The notes under the pieces are model-generated. The model saw nothing but the letters and a program-made list of their open reading frames with translations, ran no database searches and was not told the origin of the DNA. Both the position numbers and the translations under genes were made by a program. Positions 16,182-25,613 of a DNA stretch of 45,129 nucleotides are shown here, one piece after another. The DNA lies in NCBI GenBank assembly GCA_964484465.1, contig CAZAFL010000027.1:1-45129 (forward strand). The letters are read 5' to 3'. This DNA is from CAZAFL01 sp964484465. Its GTDB lineage: Bacteria; Bacteroidota; Ignavibacteria; UBA10030; SZUA-254. Position 1 is the stretch's first letter. The number at the start of each line of letters is the position of its first letter.

Positions 16182-18386
16182 TCAACCGACCTGCAAGAGT
16201 GCCATCGCATCTTTCATTTGTTCAAGAAAATATTTTCTTAAGCGCTGATGCTCATCGAGACGAAGATGCGGATCATTTTCAACAAGCAGAAATGCTTCAT
16301 GACGTGCAGTCGATAGAATCTCGCCGTCAGTAACAAGGTTAGCAATTTGAAATTCGGGTAAACCACTCTGTCGTGTACCGAAAAAATCTCCCGGTCCCCT
16401 CAATTCCAGGTCAATTTCTGCTATTTTGAAGCCGTCCGTTGTTTCTATCATCGTTCTCAGCCGTCGTTCAGCCAATCGTTTTTCCTGTGGTTCATCATTG
16501 AGTAGCGGAGAAGTTGAACGTCGTGCGACAAGCTTACTCAGCCAATCCGGAACCATCAGGATACAATATGAGGCTTTATCCCCTCTACCAACTCTCCCCC
16601 GAAGCTGATGAAGCTGGGAAAGACCAAACCGTTCCGCTTCCTCGATTACCATGGCGGTAGCATTCGGGATATCGATACCAACTTCAATCACTGTCGTGGC
16701 AACAAGTATGTCGATGGTTTTCCCTTTGAATGCCGACATGACAGCGTCTTTTTCATCTGATTTCATCCTTCCATGAATCAAGCCCACCTTGAGATCGGGA
16801 AATATTTCCGATTTTAACTTTTCATAACTTTCGGTTGCGGCTTTCAGGTCAAGCTTTTCCGATTCTTCAATGAGAGGATACACAATATATACCTGTCTGC
16901 CTTTGCGGATTTCCTGTCGCAAAAAACCATAAACTGAATTGCGCTGGGAATCATTTCTGAGCGTGGTTGTTATCGCACCCCTGTTTGAAGGGAGCTCATC
17001 GATAACAGAAACGTCCAAATCTCCATAAATGGTGAGAGAGAGTGTGCGGGGAATCGGAGTGGCGGTCATAACCAACATATCAGGATGGACATCCGCCTCA
17101 TGAGCGACAACGCCTTTTCTTTTCAACGCGATGCGCTGGGCAACGCCGAAACGATGCTGCTCATCAATCGTCGCAAATCCGAGTTTGGCGAACTCCACAC
17201 GTTCCTGTATGAGAGCGTGGGTTCCCACGACAATATTGGCTGAACCGGACCGTATATCCTCTAAAATTTCTTGCTGAATCTTTGTCTTTCGTCCTCCCAC
17301 CAGCAACCGTATATTGACAGGTAAATCCTTGAGAAGACCCTTCAACGTGTAATAATGTTGTTCCGCAAGAATTTCTGTCGGCGCCATGAATGCAGTCTGA
17401 TACCCGTTATCGATAGCAATCAGCATCGCAAGCAATGCGACTACAGTTTTGCCGCTTCCAACATCCCCCTGTAGGAGGCGGTTCATCGGTTTACTCGACT
17501 TCATGTCCTCGGCGATTTCGTTGATGACCTTCACCTGAGCTCCGGTCAATCGAAACGGCAAGGAATCGACAAGGCGGCGCGCAAGCTTGCTTTCAATATT
17601 ATAGGAAATTCCAGCTTCAACCTTTACACTCCTTCGGCGAAGGGAAAGCATCAGCTGCAGCGAAAACAGTTCGTCGAATTTCAGCCTATGACGGGCCTTC
17701 TCAAGCGCTTCATATGTTTGAGGAAAATGAATGGAGGAGAGCGCTTCTGATAGGGGGACAAACGCATAACGTCCTATGATTTCGGTGGGGAGCATTTCTT
17801 CAACTGACCCAGCAAACTCTTCGACAACTTCCCTCATTATTCTGCGAAACCCCTTAACATGAAGATTGACATCCCGCAATTCCTCCGAAGAACCATATTT
17901 AGGTACAAGCCCTTTTGTATGAAGGAATCCCGTAAGGTCATCTTTCTGTTCTTCCTCAATATTCAATCTGTCGATTGAAGGATGAATAATTTGAGCTCGC
18001 CGGTTGAAATCGGTCACTTTGCCGGAAACAGCGAGTGTCTCGCCGACTGTAAATGCTTTTTTGAAATAATGAACGCTCTGGAAAAACACGAGCTGAATCG
18101 TTCCCGTCTCATCTCCGAGCACAACAACGAACCTCTGGTGAGGCGGCCGCCCGATGAGGTCGAATGCCCGGACAGTTCCGATAACAGTTACCATTTGTGC
18201 GGACTGAATGAAACTGCGAAGGTTGCCAATTGTCTGAAGGTTATTGAGGTTAATATAATCGAAGGGAAAATAATAAAGGAGGTCTTTTACGGTCGTGATT
18301 CCGTGCTCTCCAAGCACCGAGGCACGTTTTGGACCGATCCCTTTAATGTACTGAACGGGAGTTTGCAAATCCTTTTTTTGTTGCAT
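16182..18386 (-). CDS. recG: ATP-dependent DNA helicase RecG
   Basis: About 734 residues. RecG remodels stalled forks and branched DNA. The wedge/OB domain with a helix-hairpin-helix (YIKGIGPKRASVLGEHGI) is N-terminal. Helicase motifs follow: I GDVGSGKTVVAL, II in the form DEQHRFG, III MTATPIPRTL, and V/VI with VIEVGIDIPNATAM and LRGRVGRG. The TRG-type C-terminus is present (ELRGPGDFFGTRQSG). The start is placed at ATG 18386 (MQQKKDL); an in-frame start 12 codons upstream would add an untypical hydrophobic stretch. It follows gpsA after 89 nt on the same strand. Confidence 0.96.
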   Translation of the reverse strand: MQQKKDLQTPVQYIKGIGPKRASVLGEHGITTVKDLLYYFPFDYINLNNLQTIGNLRSFIQSAQMVTVIGTVRAFDLIGRPPHQRFVVVLGDETGTIQLVFFQSVHYFKKAFTVGETLAVSGKVTDFNRRAQIIHPSIDRLNIEEEQKDDLTGFLHTKGLVPKYGSSEELRDVNLHVKGFRRIMREVVEEFAGSVEEMLPTEIIGRYAFVPLSEALSSIHFPQTYEALEKARHRLKFDELFSLQLMLSLRRRSVKVEAGISYNIESKLARRLVDSLPFRLTGAQVKVINEIAEDMKSSKPMNRLLQGDVGSGKTVVALLAMLIAIDNGYQTAFMAPTEILAEQHYYTLKGLLKDLPVNIRLLVGGRKTKIQQEILEDIRSGSANIVVGTHALIQERVEFAKLGFATIDEQHRFGVAQRIALKRKGVVAHEADVHPDMLVMTATPIPRTLSLTIYGDLDVSVIDELPSNRGAITTTLRNDSQRNSVYGFLRQEIRKGRQVYIVYPLIEESEKLDLKAATESYEKLKSEIFPDLKVGLIHGRMKSDEKDAVMSAFKGKTIDILVATTVIEVGIDIPNATAMVIEEAERFGLSQLHQLRGRVGRGDKASYCILMVPDWLSKLVARRSTSPLLNDEPQEKRLAERRLRTMIETTDGFKIAEIDLELRGPGDFFGTRQSGLPEFQIANLVTDGEILSTARHEAFLLVENDPHLRLDEHQRLRKYFLEQMKDAMALLQVG

Positions 18387-18475
18387 GGATGAAAAGATAT
18401 GAAGGCAGGTGAATAATAGCAATAAAAGACAATGCTGCGTTACAGTTCTGGCAAAAGGAACTTCCAGCGGGGGAA

Positions 18476-19477
18476 TTACCCTTCTGCTTTTGCGTCTCTC
18501 GTCATCAAAGCGGAAGTCGCTCTAATCGGGTCCTTATCCTCGAAGAGAACCTCATACACTTCATTACAGATAGGTAATTCGACGTTGAATTTCTGCGCAA
18601 GGTCATGTATTGAACGGGTGGTTGCAACGCCTTCGGCAACCATGACCATTCCGGAAAGGACATCGGGGAGTTTTCGCCCTTTCCCGATCTCTTCGCCGAC
18701 ATGCCGGTTACGGCTATGTTTGCTCATACACGTGGCAATTAAGTCGCCGATCCCCGACAGGCCGGCAAATGTTTTCTGTTGTGCTCCCATGAAACTGCCG
18801 AGTCGGGAAAGTTCTGCTGTCGCGCGTGTCATGATGGCGGCTTTGGTGTTGTCCCCGAAACCTGCACCGTCTGCAATGCCGGCGCCGATCGCAATGACGT
18901 TCTTTACCGATCCTGCAAGCTCGACACCGCGAATATCACTGCTTGAATACACGCGAAAGTATGGTGTCATAAACACACGCTGGGCAAGCTTTGCCGCTTC
19001 CTGATTTTCAGATGCTGCGACAACGGCGGTCGGAATCTTCCTGCTCACTTCGTCAGCGAAGCTTGGACCGGAGAGCGTTACAATGTTTTCCATCCGGAGA
19101 GCGGGCAAGACATCCCGCAACACCTGAGATACGGTCATGAGAGAATCATTCTCAATACCCTTGGCAACGTTCACAACGATCATATCTTGGAGGTTAAGCG
19201 GTTTTAATTGCACTGCGGTTGAACGGAGAAACTGAGCCGGCACAGCCGCGACAATGAGTTCCGGGTTGGCACCAGTAACATCATCAAGTGAACTCGTAAT
19301 GCGGATACCGTCTGGGATGGCAATACCGGGAAGTAAACGCTTATTCTCGCGTGCTGAACTTATCTCTTGAGCGTGCTGTTCGCGGTGAGACCATAGAACA
19401 ACCTGGTGAGTATTATAGCTGAGGAGGATGGCTAATGTCGTCCCCCAGCTTCCGGCGCCTAACACTGCGACGCGCAT
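18476..19477 (-). CDS. gpsA: Glycerol-3-phosphate dehydrogenase [NAD(P)+]
   Basis: 333 residues. It reduces dihydroxyacetone phosphate to sn-glycerol 3-phosphate for phospholipid synthesis. The N-terminal Rossmann motif is VAVLGAGSWGTTLAILL. The catalytic lysine region is GSVKNVIAIGAGIADG, and the family signature LSGIGDLIATCMS is present. The upstream neighbour plsY acylates the product of this enzyme, so the pair forms the first two steps of phosphatidic acid synthesis. The gap to plsY is 50 nt. Confidence 0.96.
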   Translation of the reverse strand: MRVAVLGAGSWGTTLAILLSYNTHQVVLWSHREQHAQEISSARENKRLLPGIAIPDGIRITSSLDDVTGANPELIVAAVPAQFLRSTAVQLKPLNLQDMIVVNVAKGIENDSLMTVSQVLRDVLPALRMENIVTLSGPSFADEVSRKIPTAVVAASENQEAAKLAQRVFMTPYFRVYSSSDIRGVELAGSVKNVIAIGAGIADGAGFGDNTKAAIMTRATAELSRLGSFMGAQQKTFAGLSGIGDLIATCMSKHSRNRHVGEEIGKGRKLPDVLSGMVMVAEGVATTRSIHDLAQKFNVELPICNEVYEVLFEDKDPIRATSALMTRDAKAEG

Positions 19478-19527
19478 ATTGAATTGTTTTTCCTTTTACT
19501 ACAACGAGAGCGTGAGGAAGCTCGGCC

Positions 19528-20202
19528 TTACTTTCGTTTCCTTAACAAGCGGTGTTGCGTAAGTTTGCTTTCCGTTCCTGCGACCAGGCGTTTGATATTC
19601 TCGCGGTGTGTGAAGATGAGCAGGAGCGATATGCCGATAGTGAAAAAAATCAACGTGTGGTATCCCTGCAAATCACCGTGGAAAATATTGTGGCGAAAGA
19701 ACATTGCCAAAGGAAGAGAAACGGCTGCACTGATAGAACCGAGTGAAACATACCTCGAGAGGACAAAGACAAGCAGAAAAACAATAAACGCTACCAGCAA
19801 TTCAACGGTCGCAAGGCCAAGTAAGACACCCCCTGCGGTAGCAATTCCTTTGCCGCCGCGAAATCCGCCGAATGCAGTCCATACGTGCCCGAGAATCGCG
19901 GCACAACCTGTGATAATTTGTATAACAGTGTAATCTTCGAAAGGGGTACGGTTATTAAAAGGAATCGGTCCGTACATCAATTTGGGAATCACCATTGTTG
20001 CAAGATACCCTTTAAACACATCCACCAATATCACCATAAGGCCTGCCTGCCAGCCGAGCACCCGCGCAACATTTGTTCCTCCGGCGTTTCCGCTGCCATG
20101 ATGGCGAATGTCTATTCCATGACTAAGTCTCGACAGAATAATGCTTGTCGGAAAAGACCCCACAAGGTAACTGAGCACCACAATAATGCCCAATGGTAAC
20201 AT
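19528..20202 (-). CDS. plsY: Acyl-phosphate:glycerol-3-phosphate acyltransferase
   Basis: 224 residues, slightly longer than usual (about 200). A multi-pass inner-membrane enzyme that moves an acyl group from acyl-phosphate to glycerol 3-phosphate. The conserved loops are visible: YLVGSFPTSIILSRL, then GSGNAGGTNVARVLGW (motif 2, phosphate binding), and GHVWTAFGGFRGGKGIATAGG (motif 3). The extra length is a basic tail of about 20 residues. The ATG at 20202 has AGAAGGA 7 nt upstream. It is the first gene of the plsY-gpsA(-recG) series. Confidence 0.95.
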   Translation of the reverse strand: MLPLGIIVVLSYLVGSFPTSIILSRLSHGIDIRHHGSGNAGGTNVARVLGWQAGLMVILVDVFKGYLATMVIPKLMYGPIPFNNRTPFEDYTVIQIITGCAAILGHVWTAFGGFRGGKGIATAGGVLLGLATVELLVAFIVFLLVFVLSRYVSLGSISAAVSLPLAMFFRHNIFHGDLQGYHTLIFFTIGISLLLIFTHRENIKRLVAGTESKLTQHRLLRKRK

Positions 20203-20271
20203 AATCCGATCCTTCTATTATGATAAATCCTGTATAAGATATAATATTTCGAGAAAAAAACAAGGGTTTTG

Positions 20272-20285
20272 TGACGTACACGTCA
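20272..20285. promoter_or_regulatory. Operator-like palindrome upstream of plsY
   Basis: TGACGT-AC-ACGTCA, a perfect 6-bp inverted repeat with a 2-bp centre, 70 bp upstream of the plsY start. A second site with the same half, ACGTCATGATGT (one mismatch), lies at 20395-20406. This could be a dimeric regulator site. The regulator is unknown. Confidence 0.35.
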
Positions 20286-20473
20286 TTTCAGCTGCTTTTT
20301 CCCAATTTAGGCATTCTTTTAGATACAACAAGTTTTGCTCTAAACATAGTTCAAATTGCTCTACTAAGCCTTTATTTTTCTATCGGTTGATAATACGTCA
20401 TGATGTGATTAGGGATGAAACAAGAAATGTTACAAATTTAGAGCAAATTGTATGGTCGATTATCCTCGGGCAT

Positions 20474-20590
20474 TCAGATATCTGTGTGGCAAACCATGCC
20501 ACCCCACCTAATGCCCCCGCCGAGCTTGGACCTGCAGGTTTGAGAAAACAGTGGTTGTATCACCACAATGCTGACGATGAAAAAGGCCAT
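20474..20590 (-). CDS. Possible short secreted peptide or remnant of a secreted protein gene
   Basis: 38 codons from ATG 20590. The start MAFFIVSIVVIQPLFSQ is a convincing signal peptide with a SQ/T cleavage region, preceded in frame by basic codons (QKKLLI). The mature part is only about 20 residues with two cysteines and several glycines, then TGA. A purine-rich GGAAGGAGGGG lies about 25 nt upstream of this ATG, too far to be ideal. It may be the degraded 5' end of a secreted-protein gene. Low certainty. Confidence 0.25.
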   Translation of the reverse strand: MAFFIVSIVVIQPLFSQTCRSKLGGGIRWGGMVCHTDI

Positions 20591-20678
20591 TATCAATAAT
20601 TTTTTCTGAAAGAACCCCTCCTTCCTTATGGAATAATATTAAGAACCGAATTGAACCGAATGACAATGGTATCCGCGA

Positions 20679-20978
20679 TTATCGTTTTGCAACTTTTTCC
20701 TCTTTGAGAACTTTCTTTGCAAAATAGAACACAATCAATGCAACGATAAGGAAATCAATGAGGGCGCCAAAAAATGGCCCCAAGAGAAAATGGAACGGTC
20801 CCAGGTCAAGCGTCGCGCTTCTCCATGAACCACCCGGAATAAAAAATGTGATAAACGGCATCAGTATTCCGTCGACGAGTGAACCAACGAGCGCATTCAA
20901 TTTACCTCCGATAATGACTGCGATCGCCAGCCCGATAACTCCGTATTGTTTCAGGAACTCCAGGAATTCGTTCATCAT
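20679..20978 (-). CDS. mscL: Large-conductance mechanosensitive channel (short form)
   Basis: 99 residues; classical MscL has about 136. The pore helix LAIAVIIGGKLNALVGSLVDGILMP matches TM1 of MscL with its small-residue packing, followed by a shortened periplasmic loop and TM2 (FFGALIDFLIVALIVFYFA) ending in a basic stretch. The C-terminal cytoplasmic helix bundle is missing or reduced, as in other short members. The likely role is release of solutes on sudden hypo-osmotic shock. ATG ATG at the start leaves one codon of uncertainty. It is separated from ispD by 115 nt and may have its own promoter. Confidence 0.85.
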   Translation of the reverse strand: MMNEFLEFLKQYGVIGLAIAVIIGGKLNALVGSLVDGILMPFITFFIPGGSWRSATLDLGPFHFLLGPFFGALIDFLIVALIVFYFAKKVLKEEKVAKR

Positions 20979-21093
20979 AAGAATGCCCTTTCAATTATTG
21001 GAATGGTTAACGATTGCGAAATGGTTAGCCGAAAGTAATTATTTCGTCATGAATATCAAAATACTAGTCACAGATTTTTTACGCCTGTAAGAT

Positions 21094-21795
21094 TCATGTT
21101 GGGCGTTTAGCAATAATCTGCGCCAATAACAGGTCTTCCCGGGTGGTAATCTTGATATTATCGTGATTTCCTTCAACGATTTCGACCGGTATCTTTAGCC
21201 GCTCGATAAGACCCGATTCATCAGTTCCATGAAAATGGTCTTTCCGGGCTTTTTGAAATGCATGCAGCAGCACTTTAAACCGAAATGCCTGCGGGGTTTG
21301 CACAGCCCATAACCTACCCCTCGGAATGGTGGATTTCACAATCCTGTTATTATCCCCAACCTTAATCGTGTCTTTCGGGTGCGTCGCGGGGATAACAGCG
21401 CCTTTTTGGCTTGCGATTAGTGTCACGATACGAATCAACTCCGGAGAAACAAATGGACGGACGGCATCATGAACAAGAACAATATCGACGTTTTGATTTT
21501 GGAGTGCTTTTATCCCATTCCAGACCGAATCCTGACGTTGACGGCCACCGCGTACGACTGCACACACCTTGGATATTTTCCCTGCAACCGCCATTCGCCG
21601 CACTTTCTCTATATATTTCTTATCCACAACAACCGCTATGCAATCAACTTCCCTTGCCGATTGGAATCGTTCTAGTGTCCGAAGGAGAATCGGTCTTCTT
21701 CCAATGTTTATGAACTGTTTGGGTAAGGATCCTTTCATTCTTCTCCCGCTTCCCGCAGAGGGTATAATTACCCCGACTCTTTTCTTGCCTATCAT
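21094..21795 (-). CDS. ispD: 2-C-methyl-D-erythritol 4-phosphate cytidylyltransferase
   Basis: 233 residues. MEP-pathway enzyme forming CDP-methylerythritol from MEP and CTP. The CTP-binding motif is IIPSAGSGRRMKGSLPKQF; other signatures are VVRGGRQRQDSVWNGIKAL, VLVHDAVRPFVS and WAVQTPQAFR, then TDESGLIER and GNHDNIKITTREDL. All substrate-contacting residues appear present. It begins 5 nt after queA and is probably the last or second-last gene of the long operon. No IspF domain is fused. Confidence 0.96.
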   Translation of the reverse strand: MIGKKRVGVIIPSAGSGRRMKGSLPKQFINIGRRPILLRTLERFQSAREVDCIAVVVDKKYIEKVRRMAVAGKISKVCAVVRGGRQRQDSVWNGIKALQNQNVDIVLVHDAVRPFVSPELIRIVTLIASQKGAVIPATHPKDTIKVGDNNRIVKSTIPRGRLWAVQTPQAFRFKVLLHAFQKARKDHFHGTDESGLIERLKIPVEIVEGNHDNIKITTREDLLLAQIIAKRPT

Positions 21796-21800
21796 CGTGG

Positions 21801-22838
21801 TCAGAGGATTAACATTGCATCCCCGTAACTATAAAACCGCCATTTTTCCTTAATCGCTTTCTTATATGCTTTCATGAGAAAGTCTCTTCCGGTAAAAGCC
21901 GAAACGAGCATTAATAATGTAGACTCAGGCATGTGAAAGTTTGTTATCAGATGGTCAACAATCTTACAATCATAAGGGGGAAAGATAAATTTATCTGTCC
22001 ACCCGCGGTTCGCCTTCAGGTGTCCCGTTGTCGTAACGCAGGATTCTACTGCTCTTGTCGTACTTGTTCCGCACACGAACACATGACCACGATTGTCTAT
22101 TGTCCGGTTTACCGCGTCGGCGGTGGATTGGGGAATCTCGTAATATTCCGAATCCATTTTGTGCTTCGAAAGGTCTTCGACTTCGACCGGCCTGAATGAA
22201 CCCAGACCGAGGTGTAATGTGATCGGTAATATTTTGACTCCTTTCTTCTCAAGCGCTGAAACAACCCGTTTGGTAAAATGAAGTCCGGCAGTTGGTGCAG
22301 CAACCGACCCGACCCTTTGCGCAAACACTGTCTGGTAAGCATCTTTATCCGCCTCCTCCGGTTCGCGTTTTATGTAGTACGGGAGAGGTGTAACGCCGAT
22401 GCGTTCGATGACCTTAAACAGGTCGCCTTTAAAATTAAACCGAACAGTCCGGCCCCTGGAGGTAGTGTTATCGATAACTTCGCACCAGAGCTTGCCGTCG
22501 TCAAAATAGATCTTATTCCCGATGCGGACTTTACGGGCGGGGTCGACGATAACATCCCAGATATTATCTTCCTGGTTAAGTTCCCGGAGGAGAAAAACTT
22601 CTATTTTTGCGTTCGTCTTTTCTTTCTTGCCGAAAAGGCGGGCAGGAAACACTTTAGTCTCGTTAACTATCAGACAATCACCTTTTGTAAAATAATCCAC
22701 AATATCACCGAAACGTTTTTCGCTGATTGATTCATCACTGCGGCGGAGGACCATTAACCGGGACGCGTCCCGTGGTTTTGCGGGATACTTTGCAATGAGA
22801 TTCCGGGGAAGAGGGTATTTAAAATCGGACAGTTTCAT
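21801..22838 (-). CDS. queA: tRNA preQ1(34) S-adenosylmethionine ribosyltransferase-isomerase
   Basis: 345 residues, normal length. It transfers and rearranges the ribose of AdoMet onto preQ1 in tRNA, giving epoxyqueuosine. Signatures: FKYPLPRNLIAKYPAKPRDASRL (split by family as DYxLPxxLIAxxP), VNETKVFPARLFGKK, VAAPTAGLHFT, LHLGLGSFRPV, and NFHMPESTLLMLVSAF. The start ATG overlaps the stop of ppdK (ATGA at 22835-22838), so translation is coupled. Confidence 0.96.
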   Translation of the reverse strand: MKLSDFKYPLPRNLIAKYPAKPRDASRLMVLRRSDESISEKRFGDIVDYFTKGDCLIVNETKVFPARLFGKKEKTNAKIEVFLLRELNQEDNIWDVIVDPARKVRIGNKIYFDDGKLWCEVIDNTTSRGRTVRFNFKGDLFKVIERIGVTPLPYYIKREPEEADKDAYQTVFAQRVGSVAAPTAGLHFTKRVVSALEKKGVKILPITLHLGLGSFRPVEVEDLSKHKMDSEYYEIPQSTADAVNRTIDNRGHVFVCGTSTTRAVESCVTTTGHLKANRGWTDKFIFPPYDCKIVDHLITNFHMPESTLLMLVSAFTGRDFLMKAYKKAIKEKWRFYSYGDAMLIL

Positions 22839-25612
22839 TCTTTATTCACCTTCCTTTGATATTTTTTGGATTTCTTCTGACTCTTCTTGTTTGTGCGGTG
22901 AGAATCTTGTTTGAGTTCTGCCTGCGCTGCGGCCAATCGCGCTATGGGTACACGAAAGGGTGAACAGCTCACATAGTTCATATCGAGCCTGGAACAAAAT
23001 TCAACTGACTGAGGATCTCCTCCGTGTTCTCCGCAAATCCCGATTTTGAGTCGCGGTTGAACATCTCTGCCCTTCTTAACGGCAAGTTCCATCAATGCTC
23101 CAACCCCTTCCTGATCCAATGTTTGGAAAGGGTCCTTTTCAAAAATTTCGTGCTCCAGGTACTGCGGCAAAAACGACCCGGAGTCATCGCGGGAGAGACC
23201 GAGCGTAGTTTGAGTTAAATCGTTTGTTCCGAACGAAAAAAATTCGGCAACACCAGCAATTTTATCGGCGGTCATTGCAGCGCGCGGAAGTTCTATCATT
23301 GTCCCGACCAGATATTCCACCTTCACTCCCGATTCAGCAAAAACCTCGGAAGCGACCCGTCGGACAATCTGTTCCTGTTCCCGCAATTCATTGACAAATC
23401 CCACAAGAGGAATCATCACTTCGGGATGAACATCGATTCCATCTTTTTTCACTTTACATGCAGCTTCAAAAATAGCCCGCGCCTGCATTTCAGTGATTTC
23501 CGGAAACACGATCCCCAATCGGCACCCGCGATGTCCAAGCATCGGATTGAACTCCTTCAATTGATCCAGCCTTCGTGCAATCTGATCTGTCGGAGTACCA
23601 ATTTTCTTGGACAGTAATTGAATTTCATGTTCGGAATGCGGCAAAAATTCATGCAGAGGAGGGTCAAGAGTACGTATCGTCACCGGCCGTTCCCGCATCA
23701 CCCGAAATATTCCATCAAAATCATCGCGTTGCATCGGAAGCAATTTCGCAAGGGCATGCCGACGCCCTTCTTCATCCTTTGCCAGGATCATTTCGCGCAC
23801 AGTGTCGATACGGTCACCACCGAAAAACATATGCTCCGTCCTGCACAAACCGATTCCTTCCGCCCCGAATGCAACCGCCGTCGCACTCTGGTCGGGTTGG
23901 TCGGCATTGGTTCGAATATTGAGCTTGCGGAATTGGTCAGACCATTTCATGAGTTTCTGGAATGTATTGAGAACGATCGAAGAAGCAGGCAAAGATTCAT
24001 GTTTGACAAGAACGCTGACCACATCCGAAGGTTTTGTTCTAATTTCCCCCGCAAGCACCTCTCCCGAAGTACCGTCGATAGACAGAAAATCCCCCTGCCT
24101 GATGACATGGCCGTTCACCTGCATCTGCCGGGCTGCGTAATCGATATTGAGGGTTCCACAACCGGCGACGCAGACCTTCCCCATCTGTCGCGCGACGAGT
24201 GCCGCGTGAGAAGTCATTCCTCCACGCGCCGTGAGTATTCCTTCCGCCGCATCCATTCCTTTAATATCTTCGGGAGATGTTTCCACGCGCACCAGGATAA
24301 CTGGCTCTCCCTTTCTCTTCCATTCTTCCGCATCCGGGGCATTGAAGACAACCTTACCGGTAGCTGCACCCGGTCCGGCATTGAGTCCTTTTGCAAGCAG
24401 GCGTCCGTCCTTTACAGCCGTAGATTTTTCCTGGAGGTCGAACACCGGACGAAGCAGTTGATTTAATTGCTCAGGCTCTACCCGCATTACCGCCTCAGCC
24501 GGTTTGATCAAACCTTCTTCCACCAGGTCTACTGCTATGCGCAACGCGGCAAAGCCGGTTCGTTTTCCATTCCGCGTTTGCAGGATGTATAATTTCCCTT
24601 GTTCGATCGTGAATTCGAGGTCCTGCATATCACGGTAATGACGCTCAAGGGTTTTTCGTACGTTCAACAGTTGGGAATAAATTTTGGGATGCTGCTGTGA
24701 AAGCAGTTCTATATCCAGAGGAGTTCGTACTCCTGCAACCACATCTTCTCCCTGAGCATTCAGCAGATATTCGCCGTAAAATTTATTTTCCCCAGTCGAG
24801 GGATTGCGCGTGAATGCAACGCCAGTGCCTGAGTTCTCCCCCATATTTCCAAATACCATTGCCTGAATATTGACGGCAGTCCCCCAGCTTTCTGGAATGT
24901 AGTTCAGTTTACGGTAAGCAATCGCCCTGTCATTCATCCACGAGCCGAATACAGCCCCGATTGCACCCCACAATTGCTCATACGGGTCCTGCGGAAACGG
25001 TTTTTTCATTGTTCCTGAAATTTCCCGTTGGAAAAGTTTTGCCAGGTCGTTTAAATCGCTTGCTGACAGCTCGGTGTCGTGTACGACAGCCCTTTCGTGC
25101 TTTTTTTGTTCGATAATAATTTCAAAAGGGTCGCGGTCATCACTCGTCACCGGTTTCAGACCGAGAACGACGTCACCGTACATCTGCACCAGGCGCCGGT
25201 ATGAATCGTACGCAAAGCGTTCGTTCCCGGTGCGACTGATAATTGCGCGAATAGTGGTATCGTTGAGTCCAAGATTCAAAATTGTATCCATCATGCCCGG
25301 CATGGATGCACGCGCTCCCGACCGGACAGAAACAAGAAGCGGGTTATGTTCATCGCCAAAGTTTTTTCCTGTTATCCTTTCGAGTTTATGTAATGCTGCT
25401 TCCAGTTCACGCTTCAGACTCGGCGGATACGACCTCCTGTGCCGATAATAGTAGCTGCAAACTTCCGTCGAGATGGTAAACCCCGGGGGGACCGACAAGC
25501 CGAGATGGGTCATTTCTGCCAGGTTCGCCCCTTTCCCTCCAAGCAACTCTTTTAAGTGAGCGTGTCCATCAGCCTTACCACTGCCAAAACTGTAAATGTA
25601 TTTGTGTGCCAT
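22835..25612 (-). CDS. ppdK: Pyruvate, phosphate dikinase
   Basis: 925 residues from the ATG at 25612 (MAHKYIYSF), one base after the stop of the preceding gene; a TTG four codons upstream is less likely. It interconverts pyruvate, ATP and Pi with PEP, AMP and PPi. The ATP-grasp domain begins with LLGGKGANLAEM and GFTISTEVC. The phosphohistidine is in GGMTSHAALVARQMGKVC. The C-terminal TIM barrel has GLCRTEHMF, the PEP-binding regions MIELPRA and FGTNDLTQTT, and the catalytic cysteine in IGICGEHGG. A basic lysine-rich tail of about 15 residues closes the protein. Position between a C26 hydrolase and queA reflects operon packing rather than a pathway. Confidence 0.96.
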   Translation of the reverse strand: MAHKYIYSFGSGKADGHAHLKELLGGKGANLAEMTHLGLSVPPGFTISTEVCSYYYRHRRSYPPSLKRELEAALHKLERITGKNFGDEHNPLLVSVRSGARASMPGMMDTILNLGLNDTTIRAIISRTGNERFAYDSYRRLVQMYGDVVLGLKPVTSDDRDPFEIIIEQKKHERAVVHDTELSASDLNDLAKLFQREISGTMKKPFPQDPYEQLWGAIGAVFGSWMNDRAIAYRKLNYIPESWGTAVNIQAMVFGNMGENSGTGVAFTRNPSTGENKFYGEYLLNAQGEDVVAGVRTPLDIELLSQQHPKIYSQLLNVRKTLERHYRDMQDLEFTIEQGKLYILQTRNGKRTGFAALRIAVDLVEEGLIKPAEAVMRVEPEQLNQLLRPVFDLQEKSTAVKDGRLLAKGLNAGPGAATGKVVFNAPDAEEWKRKGEPVILVRVETSPEDIKGMDAAEGILTARGGMTSHAALVARQMGKVCVAGCGTLNIDYAARQMQVNGHVIRQGDFLSIDGTSGEVLAGEIRTKPSDVVSVLVKHESLPASSIVLNTFQKLMKWSDQFRKLNIRTNADQPDQSATAVAFGAEGIGLCRTEHMFFGGDRIDTVREMILAKDEEGRRHALAKLLPMQRDDFDGIFRVMRERPVTIRTLDPPLHEFLPHSEHEIQLLSKKIGTPTDQIARRLDQLKEFNPMLGHRGCRLGIVFPEITEMQARAIFEAACKVKKDGIDVHPEVMIPLVGFVNELREQEQIVRRVASEVFAESGVKVEYLVGTMIELPRAAMTADKIAGVAEFFSFGTNDLTQTTLGLSRDDSGSFLPQYLEHEIFEKDPFQTLDQEGVGALMELAVKKGRDVQPRLKIGICGEHGGDPQSVEFCSRLDMNYVSCSPFRVPIARLAAAQAELKQDSHRTNKKSQKKSKKYQRKVNKE

Positions 25613-25613
25613 G

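Larger units (their letters stand above)
20203..20678. other. 476-bp intergenic stretch with operator-like palindromes and gene debris
   Basis: The plsY promoter should lie here (TATACA and TATTAT boxes near 20225-20250 on the minus strand, with no clear -35). Two related inverted repeats are visible at 20272-20285 and 20395-20406. A 38-codon minus-strand ORF with a signal-peptide-like start lies at 20474-20590. The longer plus-strand frame over the region (20186-20599) looks like chance. There is no tRNA or recognisable RNA. Confidence 0.5.

Noticed and set aside
20186..20599. A 137-codon plus-strand frame between plsY and mscL
   Set aside because: It begins antisense inside plsY, has no recognisable domain, odd composition (many His, Ser, Arg, Asn) and no ribosome site.
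23618..24466. A long 282-codon plus-strand frame
   Set aside because: Fully antisense to ppdK, whose product is intact and conserved; the frame is a codon-bias shadow.
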